From the NCBI GenBank assembly GCA_964639245.1, contig CAZXCU010000012.1:62001-126000 (forward strand): a stretch of DNA of 64,000 nt. The letters are read 5' to 3'. Numbering within the stretch: the first letter of the stretch is position 1; every line of letters begins with the position of its first letter. The notes beneath the pieces are model-generated. The model was given only the letters and a program-made list of their open reading frames with translations. It was not told where the DNA came from and did no database searches. Positions 8,365 through 16,181 of the stretch are shown in pieces. Source of the DNA: SB15 sp964639245 (GTDB lineage Bacteria; Chloroflexota; Anaerolineae; Aggregatilineales; J027). The position numbers and the translations under genes were made by a program.

Positions 8365-9573
8365 ATGCGAAAGATCATTCTTTTCAGCCTCTTGTTGATG
8401 TTATTGAGTAGCCCTCTCCATGCCCAAAACACGGACGCATGGCAGGAAAATCTGGATTTTCTGGTGCAGGAAATTCCACAACGGCATGTTGACCCCTTCC
8501 ACAATCTATCGCAAGCCGAATTTGAAGCACAGGCAGCGGCATTACGCGCAGAAATGCCAACTCTCAGCGACGAAGCCATCGCCGTCAAAATGGCGCAGTG
8601 GGTCGCCTCCTTGGGAGATTCGCATACGGTGCTGGTCTGGCAAAATACATCCCCTTTTTATCCCTTGGGCATGAGTGTTTTTTCGGATGGCATCGGCGTA
8701 CTGACCACCATCCCGACCTATGAGCAGGCATTGGGAACCCGGTTAATCGCCATTGAAGGCATCCCGATTGCCGATGTTACCGCGCAACTGGCAACGCTGA
8801 TTCCCCATGAAAATGAAGCATGGCTGCACGCCCAACTGCCCAACTTTTTGAATCGGGCGGATGTGCTGCGCGGCTTGGGCATCGTGCAAACTGCTGAAGC
8901 GGCTGAATTTACCTTTGAAACCCTCGACAATGAAATTTTCACATTGGAAATAACACCCCTACCCCTGTCTGAATTACAAACGATGGAATTTTTGCGCGCG
9001 CTGCCAGCCGAACAGATTCCCCTGACGCTCCGCACCCGTCCGGCTTACTGGTACACCTATTTTGAGGAATCGCAGATTCTTTTTTTCAAATACAACGCGG
9101 CAATTGACCAAGCTGACCAGCCCTTTGCCCCATTCATGGAGGAACTGCTGCAAACACTGCAAGAGCAACCCGTCGAAAAATTGGTGGTGGATGTGCGCGA
9201 TAACACCGGCGGAAATTCGGCGCTGCTGACTCCATTGATTGAAGCGGTCTATCAACAAACCGATTTACAGGTGTTTGTCATCATCGGACAGTACACTTTT
9301 TCATCGGCGGTACTCAACGCAATTCAATTGCAGGAACGGGCGATTCTGGTGGGGCAACCAACAGGCGGCAAACCCAATCATTACGGCGAAGTGAAATCGG
9401 TAGCGCTGCCCCATTTCGGGATGCAGTTATTTTATTCCACCAATTATTTTGCCTACCTGACCGATTCTGACCCGCTAACCCTTACCCCCGATGTACTGGT
9501 AGAATTCACACTGGCAGATTATTTGATGGCAACCGACCCATTTTTTGAGGCGGTGGTGAGTTACAGGGAGTAA
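8365..9573 (+). CDS. Secreted S41-family peptidase-like protein
   Basis: A 402-residue exported protein with a signal peptide (1-20, cleavage after SPLHA). It has an N-terminal helical domain with the GDSHT motif (84-88) typical of S41 enzymes and a C-terminal catalytic domain with VVDVRDNTGGN (275-284). The nucleophile Ser is in YTFSSAVLNA (313/314), and the general-base Lys is probably K336 in PTGGKPNHYGE. S41 peptidases cleave C-terminal or unfolded protein segments in the envelope. No PDZ domain is evident. No ribosome-binding site is obvious before the ATG. The gene is followed after 26 bases by a small gene on the same strand. Confidence 0.8.
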   Translation: MRKIILFSLLLMLLSSPLHAQNTDAWQENLDFLVQEIPQRHVDPFHNLSQAEFEAQAAALRAEMPTLSDEAIAVKMAQWVASLGDSHTVLVWQNTSPFYPLGMSVFSDGIGVLTTIPTYEQALGTRLIAIEGIPIADVTAQLATLIPHENEAWLHAQLPNFLNRADVLRGLGIVQTAEAAEFTFETLDNEIFTLEITPLPLSELQTMEFLRALPAEQIPLTLRTRPAYWYTYFEESQILFFKYNAAIDQADQPFAPFMEELLQTLQEQPVEKLVVDVRDNTGGNSALLTPLIEAVYQQTDLQVFVIIGQYTFSSAVLNAIQLQERAILVGQPTGGKPNHYGEVKSVALPHFGMQLFYSTNYFAYLTDSDPLTLTPDVLVEFTLADYLMATDPFFEAVVSYRE

Positions 9574-9599
9574 AATAAGGGCAGAGAAAGGTTTGTAAG

Positions 9600-9833
9600 A
9601 TGAGTGTCGCATTTCCAATGATTTTGCTCAATGAGATTACCGACTTTTTAGCGTCGAATCCAACACCAGAGGAAATTACCACCTTTACCCCCTCGGAAGG
9701 GTTACAAAATCGAGCGCTAGAATTGCTGCGCTACAACCGCGAAAATCAATTGACTCCTGAACAACGTGCCGAAATGGAAGATTTCATGCGGATGGAACAT
9801 TTTATGACCATTCTCAAGGCAAAATCTCGTTGA
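9600..9833 (+). CDS. Small conserved hypothetical protein
   Basis: A 77-residue, mostly helical, acidic protein (LLNEITDFLASNPTPEEITTFTPSEGLQNRALELLRYNRENQ...). The pattern of a helix, a P-T-P-E-E-I segment, a PSE-LQ-RA helix and then LTPEQRAEMEDF recalls small proteins often listed in cyanobacteria and Chloroflexota as antitoxin-like, but no toxin gene follows: the next gene is an acetyltransferase 16 bases downstream. A GNAT acetyltransferase can act as a toxin, but this one resembles the RimJ/RimL type. Function unknown. Confidence 0.6.
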   Translation: MSVAFPMILLNEITDFLASNPTPEEITTFTPSEGLQNRALELLRYNRENQLTPEQRAEMEDFMRMEHFMTILKAKSR

Positions 9834-9849
9834 ATCAAAAGGACAATTC

Positions 9850-10365
9850 ATGCACTTCCTCGAAACTGAACAATTGACCGTGCGGCACTTGCAACCGGAT
9901 GACCTTGACACTTTTCATGCCATCACCAGCGATCCTTCGGTCACAAAATACATGGGGGATGGTGAACCACTTTCCCGTGAACTGACCGAAAAATGGATTG
10001 CCGTTTCGCGTCGTAATTATGCAACCAAAGGCTATGGCTGTTCGGCAGTGATTGAAAAAACAAGCGGGGATTTCATCGGATTTTGCGGGTTGATTCACCC
10101 ACCGGAGGCACCGGAACGAGTCGAAATTATTTATGCGTTTAAACCTTCCGCATGGGGCAAAGGCTATGCCAGCGAACTTATCCGCCCGATGCTGGCGTAT
10201 GGGTTGCGCGAATTCGGAATGCCGCGCATTGTCGCCACGATTCACCCCGACAACCAAACCTCGATTCATGTGGCGGAAAAAGCCGGAATGCGCTTTGAAA
10301 AAATTGAAACAGACGATGAAGGCATCCCGACTACATTTTATGTGATAGAAGCTACATCACAATGA
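9850..10365 (+). CDS. GNAT N-acetyltransferase, RimJ/RimL type
   Basis: A 171-residue GCN5-related acetyltransferase. The N-terminus (TEQLTVRHLQPDDLDTFHAI) and the pattern FKPSAWGKGYASEL are typical of RimJ/RimL-like enzymes; the latter is the acetyl-CoA pyrophosphate loop. The segment HPDNQTSIHVAEKAGM carries the Asn-Ser-Ala/Glu-Lys-x-Gly signature of motif B. These enzymes acetylate protein N-termini, ribosomal proteins or small amines. AGGAC lies five bases before the ATG. The 3' end overlaps the convergent dehydrogenase gene by 14 bases. Confidence 0.85.
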   Translation: MHFLETEQLTVRHLQPDDLDTFHAITSDPSVTKYMGDGEPLSRELTEKWIAVSRRNYATKGYGCSAVIEKTSGDFIGFCGLIHPPEAPERVEIIYAFKPSAWGKGYASELIRPMLAYGLREFGMPRIVATIHPDNQTSIHVAEKAGMRFEKIETDDEGIPTTFYVIEATSQ

Positions 10366-11314
10366 CCACATTGCCTTTTTTGCGGCCTGTATCCACATAG
10401 CGGTGCGCCTCGGCGGTTTGTTCAAGCGGATAGCAGCGATCAATGACAGCTTTGAGCTTGCCTTCTTCCGTTAATTTTTTGAGGAACAGCAGATTGTCTT
10501 TGTTTTGAATCAACCCCGCCGTCACGAATTTGGCTTTTTTGCGACTGAACAATTTTGTCCAGAGCATGTGCCAGACAATCCCCAGCGTCGGTACGGTCAT
10601 CAGATAGATACCATTTTCGGTGAGCGAATTTTTACATTCGGCATAGGAGCGCTTGCCCACTGCGTCGTAAATCACATCATATTTTTGACCGTTGCGGGTA
10701 AAATCTTCTTGAGTGTAATCAATCACCGTGTCTGCACCCAGCGACTTGACCAGCGCAACATTTGCGGTACTGCACACCCCCGTCACCTCTGCCCCGTAAT
10801 ATTTTGCCAGTTGCACCCCGTACACCCCCAGCGCGCCAGATGCCCCATTAATCAGGACTTTTTGTCCCGGTTGGAGTTTGGCGGCATCCCGCAGAAAAAT
10901 GAGCGAGGTCATTGCCCCATCCGCGATGCTTACCGCGTCCTCATAACTGATATTGGTGGGTTTGAGCGCGACGGGCTTATCCGCAGGCAAACTTAAATAT
11001 TCGGCGTATGCACCAAATTTATCGGGACTCACCCCGTAGACTGCATCGCCTGTGTGAAATCCGGTGACTTCGCTGCCCACCGCTTCAATATCCCCGGCAA
11101 ATTCGACTCCGCCAATCGGGAGGCGCGGTTTGCGAAGTCCATACAACAATTTGATGATAAAGGGGTCGCCTTTGCGGAAGGCACAGTCCGAAGGTGTAAC
11201 CACCCCCGTCTTGATTTTGATGAGGATTTCATTGGGCTGGGGGGTGGGTTTTGCCACCTCACGCAGTTGCAGTACCTCTGGCGAACCGTATTTTGTGCTG
11301 ACCATTGCTTTCAT
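10352..11314 (-). CDS. Zinc-independent MDR oxidoreductase (quinone reductase-like)
   Basis: A 320-residue medium-chain dehydrogenase/reductase. The GroES-like N-domain begins KYGSPEVLQLREVAKPTP and the Rossmann domain carries NGASGALGVYGVQLAKYYGAEVTGVCST. Zinc-binding cysteines are absent, as in NADPH:quinone reductases. It is the third gene of a minus-strand operon: four-helix membrane protein (11990-11550), Xre-type regulator (11548-11330), then this gene after 15 bases. AAGGA precedes the ATG. A close paralog sits at 12685-13683 with the same central motifs (EVTGVCST, VIDYTQEDFT), so one probably arose by local duplication. Confidence 0.85.
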   Translation of the reverse strand: MKAMVSTKYGSPEVLQLREVAKPTPQPNEILIKIKTGVVTPSDCAFRKGDPFIIKLLYGLRKPRLPIGGVEFAGDIEAVGSEVTGFHTGDAVYGVSPDKFGAYAEYLSLPADKPVALKPTNISYEDAVSIADGAMTSLIFLRDAAKLQPGQKVLINGASGALGVYGVQLAKYYGAEVTGVCSTANVALVKSLGADTVIDYTQEDFTRNGQKYDVIYDAVGKRSYAECKNSLTENGIYLMTVPTLGIVWHMLWTKLFSRKKAKFVTAGLIQNKDNLLFLKKLTEEGKLKAVIDRCYPLEQTAEAHRYVDTGRKKGNVVIVM

Positions 11315-11329
11315 GTTTGTTTTCCTTTC

Positions 11330-11548
11330 TCATTTGCCATTTTCAAGATAAAACACCGCTTCCAACGGCAGCCCAAACACCAGCGCAATCCGAAAGGCCA
11401 ATTCCAACGAGGGGTAATATTTGCCTTTTTCGATAGCGACGATGGTTTGACGGGTCACACCCGCTTTGTCTGCCAACTGCTCTTGAGTCATTTCGTCATG
11501 CTCAAAACGTAATTTGCGAATATGATTACCAATAACAATTTTTTCCAC
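11330..11548 (-). CDS. Xre-family HTH transcriptional regulator
   Basis: A 72-residue DNA-binding protein consisting of one Cro/C1-type helix-turn-helix (IRKLRFEHDEMTQEQLADKAGVTRQTIVAIEKGKYYPSLELAFRIA). It matches the short YozG-like regulators that usually follow a membrane protein gene. Start: the GTG at 11548 begins one base after the stop of the membrane gene and has GGGGGT upstream; the frame extends further up but would overlap that gene. Family and position suggest that it controls its own operon. Confidence 0.85.
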   Translation of the reverse strand: MEKIVIGNHIRKLRFEHDEMTQEQLADKAGVTRQTIVAIEKGKYYPSLELAFRIALVFGLPLEAVFYLENGK

Positions 11549-11549
11549 C

Positions 11550-11990
11550 TTAGACCCCCCGCCGATAATAATAAAGCTGCGAAAGATCCATGATTGCACC
11601 TGCTACAACAATCGCCGCGAGTAAAAAGGTGAACATCGTGGTCACGGAGACTTCCAGCACCAGCAACCCCATCGACAGCATGAACCCCGCCATGAACACA
11701 TGATAAAAATTACGGGTGGATTTGAGTTCTATCAGGCGGTCACGTTCGTCCACAATATCCGGTTCTTCTTCCTGCGTGGCGAGATAATTGAAAATGCTGA
11801 ACACCACCAACACAGCGACTTTGGAAATCACCTGCACCGGCACAAAAATCAAAATCACCGCAGCCCAGAAACGCAGTTCTTCGGATGGGTTGCCATCTTC
11901 AACTCTTTGCAACACATAGGCAAAATATCCTGCCGAAACCGCGAGTGTGCTTATCAATGAAACCAGCGTGCGTTTTTCCTGATACTCCAT
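11550..11990 (-). CDS. Four-helix membrane protein paired with Xre regulator
   Basis: A 146-residue integral membrane protein with about four helices (residues 8-26, 40-67, 95-115, 117-136) and a central cytoplasmic segment PDIVDERDRLIELKSTRNFYH. The DERD-x-x-I-x-x-K pattern is characteristic of DUF2178-like proteins that are commonly encoded directly before a small HTH regulator, exactly the arrangement here. Function is unknown. The AT-rich region 12000-12090 upstream is the likely promoter of the three-gene operon. Confidence 0.7.
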   Translation of the reverse strand: MEYQEKRTLVSLISTLAVSAGYFAYVLQRVEDGNPSEELRFWAAVILIFVPVQVISKVAVLVVFSIFNYLATQEEEPDIVDERDRLIELKSTRNFYHVFMAGFMLSMGLLVLEVSVTTMFTFLLAAIVVAGAIMDLSQLYYYRRGV

Positions 11991-12097
11991 GCCCTATTTT
12001 GTCCGTTCATTTTTACACAAAGTAAAATATACTATACACAATATATCATGGACTATTCTTGATGTCAAATATATTTTACATTTCATAAAAAATTCAG

Positions 12098-12126
12098 CAA
12101 AAAAAGAGCGAGTCTTTAGCTCGCCC
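12098..12126 (-). terminator. Rho-independent terminator of the gene at 12169-12537
   Basis: On the minus strand GGGCGAG (12126-12120) pairs with CTCGCTC (12112-12106) around a seven-base loop, followed by seven T. It lies about 40 bases past the stop of the membrane protein gene. Confidence 0.75.
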
Positions 12127-12168
12127 TTACAGGATGGGATGTATTTGATGCAGTTGAACAGATGGGGG

Positions 12169-12537
12169 TTAATCCCAGCTCCACGCATACCCCACAGTGA
12201 GCAGGTTAAAGCCTAACCCAACCACGATGAGGAATTTGTCGTAGCTGGATTTATAGGTGGGCAGGCCGAGGAGGTTAAACACAAAAAACAGCACCGCAAT
12301 GCCGATATTCGCCCAACGGTTGACCGAACGGTCTAAGGTGAGGGAGAGAAAAACCATCAGAATCGGAATCAGCATGAACATCGAAATGCCCAACCACATG
12401 GCGGGGGTAAATTCCTTGCCATCCACGCCCGGTATAAAATCGCCGCTAAACATGCGTAATACATCGCCCAAAAGATAGGTGAGCATCAGGCACACCCACA
12501 GGGCCGACAGTTGAATTTGTACAGTTTCCAGTTCCAT
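12169..12537 (-). CDS. DUF6326-like four-helix membrane protein
   Basis: A 122-residue membrane protein with four hydrophobic helices (about 12-30, 46-67, 75-92, 100-118). Between helices 1 and 2 is the motif GDVLRMFSGDFIPG, and the pattern QIQLSALWVCLMLTYLLGDVLRMF resembles the DUF6326 family, whose function is not known. No ribosome-binding site is obvious. A terminator follows on the same strand, so it is probably monocistronic. Confidence 0.65.
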   Translation of the reverse strand: MELETVQIQLSALWVCLMLTYLLGDVLRMFSGDFIPGVDGKEFTPAMWLGISMFMLIPILMVFLSLTLDRSVNRWANIGIAVLFFVFNLLGLPTYKSSYDKFLIVVGLGFNLLTVGYAWSWD

Positions 12538-12608
12538 CAGTGACTATCCGTTCAGTACGTATTTTTAATGGACAAGGCAATTAGACTTTAAATGTATCCA
12601 ACTTTTGC

Positions 12609-12669
12609 GGACGGGATATATCCCGTCCCTACGGGTGTATTTCTCGTAGGGACAGCATCCATGCTGTCC
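12609..12669. repeat. Double-palindrome intergenic repeat, copy 1
   Basis: A perfect 20-bp palindrome, GGACGGGATATATCCCGTCC (12609-12628), is followed by a CTACG...CGTAG link and a second hairpin GGACAGCAT-cc-ATGCTGTCC (12650-12669). The same architecture with different arm sequences is found at 21649-21704, so pairing is kept while sequence drifts. Confidence 0.65.
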
Positions 12670-12684
12670 GCAATCATTTGGTTT

Positions 12685-13683
12685 TTAATTGATTTGTCCA
12701 TAAGCATTTTCCATGCGAATAACGACTTTGCCGCGTGCGCGTCCCTGTTCAAGATAACGAATGGCTTCGGCGGTTTCATGGAAGGGGTAACAACGGTCAA
12801 TGACGGGGGACATTTTGCCTGTCTCCAACAGTTCTTTGAGCGCCAGCATATCCTGTTTATTGGCATGAGCCGTTCCCATGAGACGGACTTTTTTACTGCC
12901 CAGCATCGAAACCAGCATCGCCATAAAAATAGACTGGAAAAATAAATGAAACAGGGTGGTAAAACCAACAATCATACACTGCCCATTTGGTTTTAAGGCC
13001 CGCCGATAGGCCAGCGCGGAACGATTGCCAACCGCGTCAAAAATCACATCATACGGCCCGGTTTGGGTGAAATCTTCCTGAGTGTAATCAATCACATGGT
13101 CTGCGCCCATTGAACGCACCAGTTCCAGATTGCGGGTGCTGCACACCCCGGTCACTTCTGCGCCGGATGCTTTGGCGATTTGCACGGCGAACGACCCAAC
13201 CCCACCGGAAGCGCCATTCACCAGCACTTTTTGTCCACGTTGAATCTGTCCTGCCATACGAAGGCCTTGTAAAGCGGTGATGGCTGCCAAGGGTACCGCC
13301 GCTGCCTGCTCAAATGACAGTTTCGCGGGTTTCAGCACCACCGCACTTTCAGGCACCGCCACATATTCGGCAAATCCGCCAAAGCCATAGGCAGATAAAT
13401 CGCCAAAAACAGCATCACCCACTTTCAGCGCGGTCACATTCCGCCCCACCGCTTCGACCACCCCCGCGATGTCCGCGCCTAAAATTGGCTTTTGGGGTTT
13501 GAACAATCCGAACTCTAACCGCGCAAGGAAGGGTTCACCGCGCATCAAATGCCAATCTGCCGGATTTGCAGACATGGCCTCGACTTTGACCAGCACCTCA
13601 TTCTCTTTGGGGGTGGGTTTGGCAACTTCTTCGATTCGTAGCACGTCCGGCGAGCCATATTCCGAATAAACAACCGCTTTCAT
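12685..13683 (-). CDS. Zinc-independent MDR oxidoreductase, second paralog
   Basis: A 332-residue medium-chain reductase of the NAD(P)-dependent quinone-oxidoreductase type. It has the N-terminal EYGSPDVLRIEEVAKPTPKENEVLVKVE domain, a cofactor-binding motif NGASGGVGSFAVQIAKASG, and conserved VIDYTQEDFTQTGPYDVIFDAVGNRS. It lacks zinc ligands. It is similar over its whole length to the protein encoded at 10352-11314, with a longer C-terminus (ENAYGQIN). GGAG/GAGGA lies just before the ATG. Substrate is unknown; relatives reduce quinones or enones. It is transcribed divergently from the peroxiredoxin-like gene. Confidence 0.85.
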   Translation of the reverse strand: MKAVVYSEYGSPDVLRIEEVAKPTPKENEVLVKVEAMSANPADWHLMRGEPFLARLEFGLFKPQKPILGADIAGVVEAVGRNVTALKVGDAVFGDLSAYGFGGFAEYVAVPESAVVLKPAKLSFEQAAAVPLAAITALQGLRMAGQIQRGQKVLVNGASGGVGSFAVQIAKASGAEVTGVCSTRNLELVRSMGADHVIDYTQEDFTQTGPYDVIFDAVGNRSALAYRRALKPNGQCMIVGFTTLFHLFFQSIFMAMLVSMLGSKKVRLMGTAHANKQDMLALKELLETGKMSPVIDRCYPFHETAEAIRYLEQGRARGKVVIRMENAYGQIN

Positions 13684-13799
13684 TCCTCATTCTCCGCAAG
13701 TGATATTTGTTACTTCCAATACGCAGCCAAGCCGCAAATAGTTGCATAGGGGAACAGGTAATATTGAGTCGCGCCAATTCGTCTATAGGGAGCAGGTAA

Positions 13800-14279
13800 A
13801 TGAAAGGAAAAAAAATGGCAGGCTATCAATTGGGCGAGCGCGTGCCGGATATTTTTGTCTCCGATGCCGAAGGTAAACTGAAGATGCTTTCCGAGCAGTT
13901 GGGCGAACGCGGTCTGCTAATTTTTGTGCTGCGGGGGACATGGTGTCCAACCTGTGTGGCACAGATTCAAACCGTCCGTCGCAATTATCAAAAATATGCC
14001 GCTGAAGGGGTAAATACGGTGTTTATTTCGCCCGAAACCGAAGACAATGTATGGGCATTTCGGATCAGTCAACCCACCCCCCTCCCCTTTGGGCTGCACG
14101 CTGACCCGAATCGTCAGACAATGGAATTGTTTATCCAATCAGATGCAATCGGGGAACTCCCCGCCGCGTATTTGTTGGATACCCAGCGCCGTGTCATCTG
14201 GCGACATCTTGGAATCCGCGCCGATGACCGTCCGAGTCACCAGCAAATCTTAGACGCAATGACTCAATTTTTGCCATAG
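13800..14279 (+). CDS. AhpC/TSA-type thiol peroxidase or thioredoxin-like protein
   Basis: A 159-residue thioredoxin-fold protein. G-T-W-C49-P-T-C52 places a CXXC at the start of the first long helix, as in thioredoxin-like and peroxiredoxin-like proteins. The preceding strand GLLIFVLRGTW and the later cis-Pro region ELPAAYLLDTQRRVIWRHLG fit the AhpC/TSA fold. A peroxidase would have TxxC, so a disulfide reductase role is equally possible. An alternative start at 13815 has AAAGGA seven bases upstream; both starts are plausible. There is no signal peptide, so it is cytoplasmic. Confidence 0.75.
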   Translation: MKGKKMAGYQLGERVPDIFVSDAEGKLKMLSEQLGERGLLIFVLRGTWCPTCVAQIQTVRRNYQKYAAEGVNTVFISPETEDNVWAFRISQPTPLPFGLHADPNRQTMELFIQSDAIGELPAAYLLDTQRRVIWRHLGIRADDRPSHQQILDAMTQFLP

Positions 14280-14333
14280 GGCGGGGCAAAGGGTTAATCT
14301 TTAAGTCGTTCTCATCATCATTGGATTTGCCCT

Positions 14334-14783
14334 ATGCCTGACCAACCCACCATTGCTCTGATCGCCCACGATGGCAAAAAAGCCGATATGGTCGCTTTTG
14401 CCAAAGACCACGCCGCGATTCTCTCCAAATATCATCTGGTAGCGACGGGAACCACCGGACAGCTTTTGCAGGACAAAGCGGGTTTAACCGTCCGACGGAT
14501 GGCTTCTGGCCCCATCGGGGGGGACGCGCAAATTGCCTCGATGGTGGTGGAAGGGATTGTACGGGCAGTGTTCTTTTTTATTGACCCGCTTGGCAAACAC
14601 CCCCATGACCCCGACATTAACATGCTGCTGCGAATCTGCAACGTGCATAATGTCCCACTCGCCACGAATACCGCGTCGGCGCTGTGTGTGATTGCCGCCA
14701 TCGAAATTTCGGACACCTCGCCGGACGAACCGCATGATGTTGAACATCTGGTGAAAGCGCTGCGGAAGGAATTTTCGCCCTAA
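14334..14783 (+). CDS. mgsA: Methylglyoxal synthase
   Basis: A 149-residue enzyme that converts dihydroxyacetone phosphate to methylglyoxal and phosphate, a bypass of lower glycolysis under phosphate limitation. All family landmarks are present: AHDGKK with H12, the phosphate loop TGTTG (38-42), SGPIGGDAQIA with the catalytic Asp64, D84, and HPHDPD with H91 and D94. These match the E. coli residues H19, D71, D91, H98 and D101 with a constant shift of seven. No ribosome-binding site is seen before the ATG. The 3' end overlaps the convergent radical SAM gene by four bases. Confidence 0.93.
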   Translation: MPDQPTIALIAHDGKKADMVAFAKDHAAILSKYHLVATGTTGQLLQDKAGLTVRRMASGPIGGDAQIASMVVEGIVRAVFFFIDPLGKHPHDPDINMLLRICNVHNVPLATNTASALCVIAAIEISDTSPDEPHDVEHLVKALRKEFSP

Positions 14784-15907
14784 AACAAGTTCAGTTGGTG
14801 CGGTAGGGCTTTGCCACCCACCAGAATATAAGGCACAGCCCGTTCCAGCACGCCGAGTTTTTTCAACTGGGCAAGGTCATTGAGGTGGGTGTGTCGTCTG
14901 GTACGCAGAATCGCCTCCGCCGCTTTGAGTCCGATGCCCGGCACACGCAAGAGCTGTTCGCGGTCTGCTTTCAAAATATCCACCGGTTGATGCCGCAAAT
15001 AGACATCTGCCCAGACGATTTTCGGGTCGCGGTCTGTGGGCAGATTGCCATTTTGCAAAAACCCGAAATCTTCCGCGTTCCAGCCGTAATCGCGCAGCAA
15101 AAAACTTGATTGATAGAGACGGAACACGCGCTGATGGCTTTCTGCGGCAAGATTTTCAAACGGAGTCTGAATGACGGGATTAAACGCCATATAATAGGCT
15201 CGTCGTAACCCCAATTGATGATATAACCGTTCACTGACCGAGAGAATTTCCACATCGGTATCCCCCACCGCCCCCACCACAAATTGGGTAGTCAGGCTGG
15301 CGAGTCTCTGGTCGGGGTGCTGCTGGCGAAGTCGGGCAGCCGTTTTTAACACCGTGAACAATTCCTGCATAAACGCTTTTTTGGGGGCAAGCTGGCTCAA
15401 GCGCTGTTCGGTTGGCCCTTCAAGGTTAATCGATACCCGGTCTGCCAACTGCATTGCCCGGTAAATCTGATCCTCTTCTGTGCCGGGCATCAGTTTGAGG
15501 TGCAAATAGCCTTGATACTGGCGGCGGATGATTTCGGCAGTGTCAATCAATTTATCCTGTGTGGTCACCCCGCCGCGAATAATTCCCGATGAAATAAACG
15601 CGCCCTGCACCTGCCCCGCCTGTTCAAGCGTCTGAAACGATTTTGCCATTTCGTCCGGCGTGAAGGTCACACGCTCGGTTTTGCTGCGTCCCGCCCGAAA
15701 CACACAGTAATGGCAGTTGCGTTCGCAAGCCGTCGTCAGCATCGCTTTGAGGATGGGTTTTTTGCCCTGCGGGGTGGACACCTGCGAAATACACGGCAGC
15801 ATCGTGGTGCGTTCAGTCTGCGGATCATCACCGGCGGGTTCGTCCTGTGTGATGTTACCGAGTTGGGTCAGTTGGGTCAGTGCATCGGGTTTCACATGGA
15901 TGTTCAT
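14780..15907 (-). CDS. Radical SAM protein of the UDG-linked DNA repair/modification family
   Basis: A 375-residue protein with the radical SAM cluster motif C61-x3-C65-x2-C68 (CERNCHYC) and a C-terminal helix-hairpin-helix (VPGIGLKAAEAILRTRR). This order matches the family annotated as putative DNA modification/repair radical SAM protein, usually found beside a uracil-DNA glycosylase-like gene. No such gene is present here: the neighbours are mgsA and an ABC exporter. The start at 15907 is the first Met of the conserved region, although GGAGG is only one to two bases from it; an upstream in-frame ATG at 15991 exists. A GAAC-N4-GTTC-like palindrome (15921-15934) overlaps the promoter area. 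Confidence 0.85.
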   Translation of the reverse strand: MNIHVKPDALTQLTQLGNITQDEPAGDDPQTERTTMLPCISQVSTPQGKKPILKAMLTTACERNCHYCVFRAGRSKTERVTFTPDEMAKSFQTLEQAGQVQGAFISSGIIRGGVTTQDKLIDTAEIIRRQYQGYLHLKLMPGTEEDQIYRAMQLADRVSINLEGPTEQRLSQLAPKKAFMQELFTVLKTAARLRQQHPDQRLASLTTQFVVGAVGDTDVEILSVSERLYHQLGLRRAYYMAFNPVIQTPFENLAAESHQRVFRLYQSSFLLRDYGWNAEDFGFLQNGNLPTDRDPKIVWADVYLRHQPVDILKADREQLLRVPGIGLKAAEAILRTRRHTHLNDLAQLKKLGVLERAVPYILVGGKALPHQLNLF

Positions 15908-15920
15908 ACCTCCAGTATAT

Positions 15921-15934
15921 AGAAAATTTGTTCT
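15921..15934. promoter_or_regulatory. LexA/SOS-like palindrome A
   Basis: AGAAAATTTGTTCT, or AGAACAAATTTTCT on the minus strand, is one mismatch from GAAC-N4-GTTC, the gram-positive/actinobacterial LexA-type box. It lies 14-27 bases before the radical SAM start. Related sites are at 16036-16049 and 20817-20829. Confidence 0.4.
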
Positions 15935-16035
15935 AAAGTCAATAAAAGATAAATAAAGGGCAGGTGACATCTGCCCAATTTTGTATGCCAATAGGTAATT
16001 TTCCTCAAATTTTAAGGTTGAAAAGTTGAGAATTT

Positions 16036-16049
16036 AGAACATTTGTGCT
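16036..16049. promoter_or_regulatory. LexA/SOS-like palindrome B
   Basis: AGAACATTTGTGCT is one mismatch from GAAC-N4-GTTC. It sits in the divergent region between the radical SAM gene and the ABC exporter. Its reverse complement AGCACAAATGTTCT shares 13 bases with site C at 20817-20829. Confidence 0.4.
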
Positions 16050-16181
16050 ATTATGAATCAGTTGTGACTTGGCAGATTGAATCGCTTGACTCTCAAGCCA
16101 CTTGAGGGTCTATCTTCAAAGTTGAACCACCCGTGCAGGTCATCCGTAAGTAGGGTAGAAAAGGCAAAAGGGAAAAAGCAT

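Noticed and set aside
9600..10365. GNAT-type toxin-antitoxin pair
   Set aside because: The small upstream protein lacks the ribbon-helix-helix typical of GNAT-toxin antitoxins, and the acetyltransferase is RimJ/RimL-like.
12000..12168. A 64-codon minus-strand open frame in the AT-rich gap
   Set aside because: It overlaps the terminator at 12098-12126 and the promoter region of the membrane protein-Xre operon, and its sequence has no protein-like pattern.
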